Shown here one piece after another: positions 63,393 through 64,000 of a DNA stretch of 64,000 bases. The stretch's first letter is position 1; every line of letters starts with the position of its first letter. The DNA lies in contig NZ_OCMF01000003.1 of assembly GCF_900215295.1 (NCBI RefSeq), positions 310,001-374,000 of the forward strand. The letters run 5' to 3'. The notes beneath the pieces are model-generated. The model worked only from the letters and a program-made list of their open reading frames with translations, ran no database searches and was not told where the DNA came from. Both the position numbers and the translations under genes were made by a program. This stretch comes from Salinimicrobium sediminis (GTDB lineage Bacteria; Bacteroidota; Bacteroidia; Flavobacteriales; Flavobacteriaceae).

Positions 63393-63644
63393 CGGGGGCA
63401 TTTTTTATATGCTCAAAAACCTCCAATTTTTGGAGTATTTTTAGGAGGAAAATAGAAGGTAATCTCTGAATCCACGTTTTGAATAAGCAAGTGCGGCTTT
63501 AAGCTCCCAGACACGAGGCCGGAATTCGATTATTTGAATTCGTGCCTGGTAGCCCTTCCGAGTAAGTAGTTCTCCCTCCTAATTTTAAACAACAAAAAAT
63601 CCCGCCGTTAAGCAGGATTTTGATATAATTTTATAAATAAGATA
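63393..63644. other. gene-free stretch with a dyad
   Basis: Between the tandem repeats and the minus-strand gene. About 63508-63555 an imperfect inverted repeat (CCAGACACGA … TCGTGCCTGG) flanks GGAATTC…GAATTC. A small terminator lies at 63596. No coding sequence. Confidence 0.45.
63596..63622 (-). terminator. terminator of the following minus-strand gene
   Basis: AAAATCC.GC / GCAGGATTTT (one mismatch), CGTTAA loop; read from the right it ends in Ts. Confidence 0.75.
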
Positions 63645-64000
63645 TTATGCCTGAGGTGTAGAATCTGCGGCTGCTTTTTCCAGTTCTCTTCTTTCTTTCA
63701 GGAATTCCTCCAGGCTTTTTCCATAGCGGGAGTCCTTTACTTCAGGAGTGAGAGATTTATAGATGGTGTCCAGATATTTGATGTTGGCGTCATAGACTTC
63801 AGAAATCGCTAAATAAGGAGCGAGCTCCATATTTTTGTTATTTACAGCGAAGTTTACTGTAAATAGATAGCGTCTCTTCAGCAGGCTTTCAAATTCCTTA
63901 TTTGTGGAATCTATATTTTCCATATCCTGTTCCTGCTGTGCTACCAGATTTTTCTGTATCAATTCAAGATTTCTATTATTGAATTGCTGCATCATCGTTT
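63645..64000 (-). CDS. DUF4369-like domain protein, 5' end outside window
   Basis: The frame runs to the window edge, so only the C-terminal 117 codons are seen. The segment LLKRRYLFTVNFAVNNKNME, YDANIKYLDTIYKSLTPEVK and SRYGKSLEEFLKERRELEKAAADS resembles the helical part of DUF4369 proteins that usually sit before a thioredoxin-like domain in Bacteroidetes lipoproteins. Here the chain ends without the thioredoxin part. A methionine at 63995 is not necessarily the start. Terminator at 63596. Confidence 0.6.
   Translation of the reverse strand, partial: TMMQQFNNRNLELIQKNLVAQQEQDMENIDSTNKEFESLLKRRYLFTVNFAVNNKNMELAPYLAISEVYDANIKYLDTIYKSLTPEVKDSRYGKSLEEFLKERRELEKAAADSTPQA

Noticed and set aside
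63092-63455. Open frames on both strands over the tRNA-derived tandem repeats
   Set aside because: They exist because 105 is divisible by three, so the repeated unit stays open; the sequence is tRNA end plus terminators.

Overview
The window reads as chromosomal DNA of a marine-type Flavobacteriaceae (Bacteroidota). The tmRNA encodes the flavobacterial tag GENNYALAA. Many genes follow a TAnnTTTG promoter element of the Bacteroidota primary sigma factor, usually with a very short leader and no Shine-Dalgarno; rpsU is the exception. The gene content (DUF1343/NamZ, DUF2851, DUF3467, PspC, a SprB-repeat-containing symporter, B12-dependent RNR, KDO synthesis) fits that group. The genus cannot be fixed from sequence alone.

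Layout. 1-3.7 kb: the tail of an unidentified gene, a PAS histidine kinase and a Bacteroidota-type tyrosine recombinase lying against the 3' end of ssrA (tmRNA), probably the edge of an integrated element whose far end is outside the window. 4-16.4 kb: an amino-acid dehydrogenase-like enzyme with a coupled secreted nuclease/phosphatase, an MscS-like channel, class II ribonucleotide reductase, kdsA, typA/bipA, a small membrane protein, a type II toxin-antitoxin pair and ftsE. 16.5-38.7 kb: envelope and metabolic genes (TPR protein plus outer-membrane barrel, PiT-like membrane protein, YtcJ amidohydrolase, metalloprotease-like lipoprotein, methyltransferase, YkgJ, four-helix-bundle protein, NamZ-like, LolE-like permease, cystathionine/cysteine synthase, SGNH hydrolase, DUF2851, PspC, AGCS symporter fusion, HhH protein, acyl-CoA dehydrogenase).

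38.8-54.4 kb: the translation/transcription block rpsU, xerC, hpf, tRNA-Thr/Tyr/Gly/Thr, tuf, tRNA-Trp, secE, nusG, rplK, rplA, rplJ, rplL, rpoB, rpoC, then a DUF3467 gene. It ends in two strong terminators. 54.7-64 kb: a membrane protein/winged-helix regulator operon with a repeated operator, other membrane proteins, DoxX and MpaB-like genes, a secreted CarboxypepD_reg-like protein, prfC (RF3), an idi-queD pair, a second identical tRNA-Thr(TGT) followed by 105-bp tandem duplications of its 3' end with terminators, and the 3' part of a DUF4369-like gene.

Most unusual signal: at least 13 short intergenic arrays share an exact 7-bp period although their unit sequences differ from place to place. 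Several switch orientation midway, so their transcripts would fold as long imperfect hairpins; three run into the stop codon of a gene; one pair, in opposite orientations, brackets a four-helix-bundle gene. Other points are the perfect Shine-Dalgarno of rpsU, a duplicated operator (ACTTTG-N5-CAAAGT), the tRNA 3'-end duplications and the chimeric AGCS symporter.
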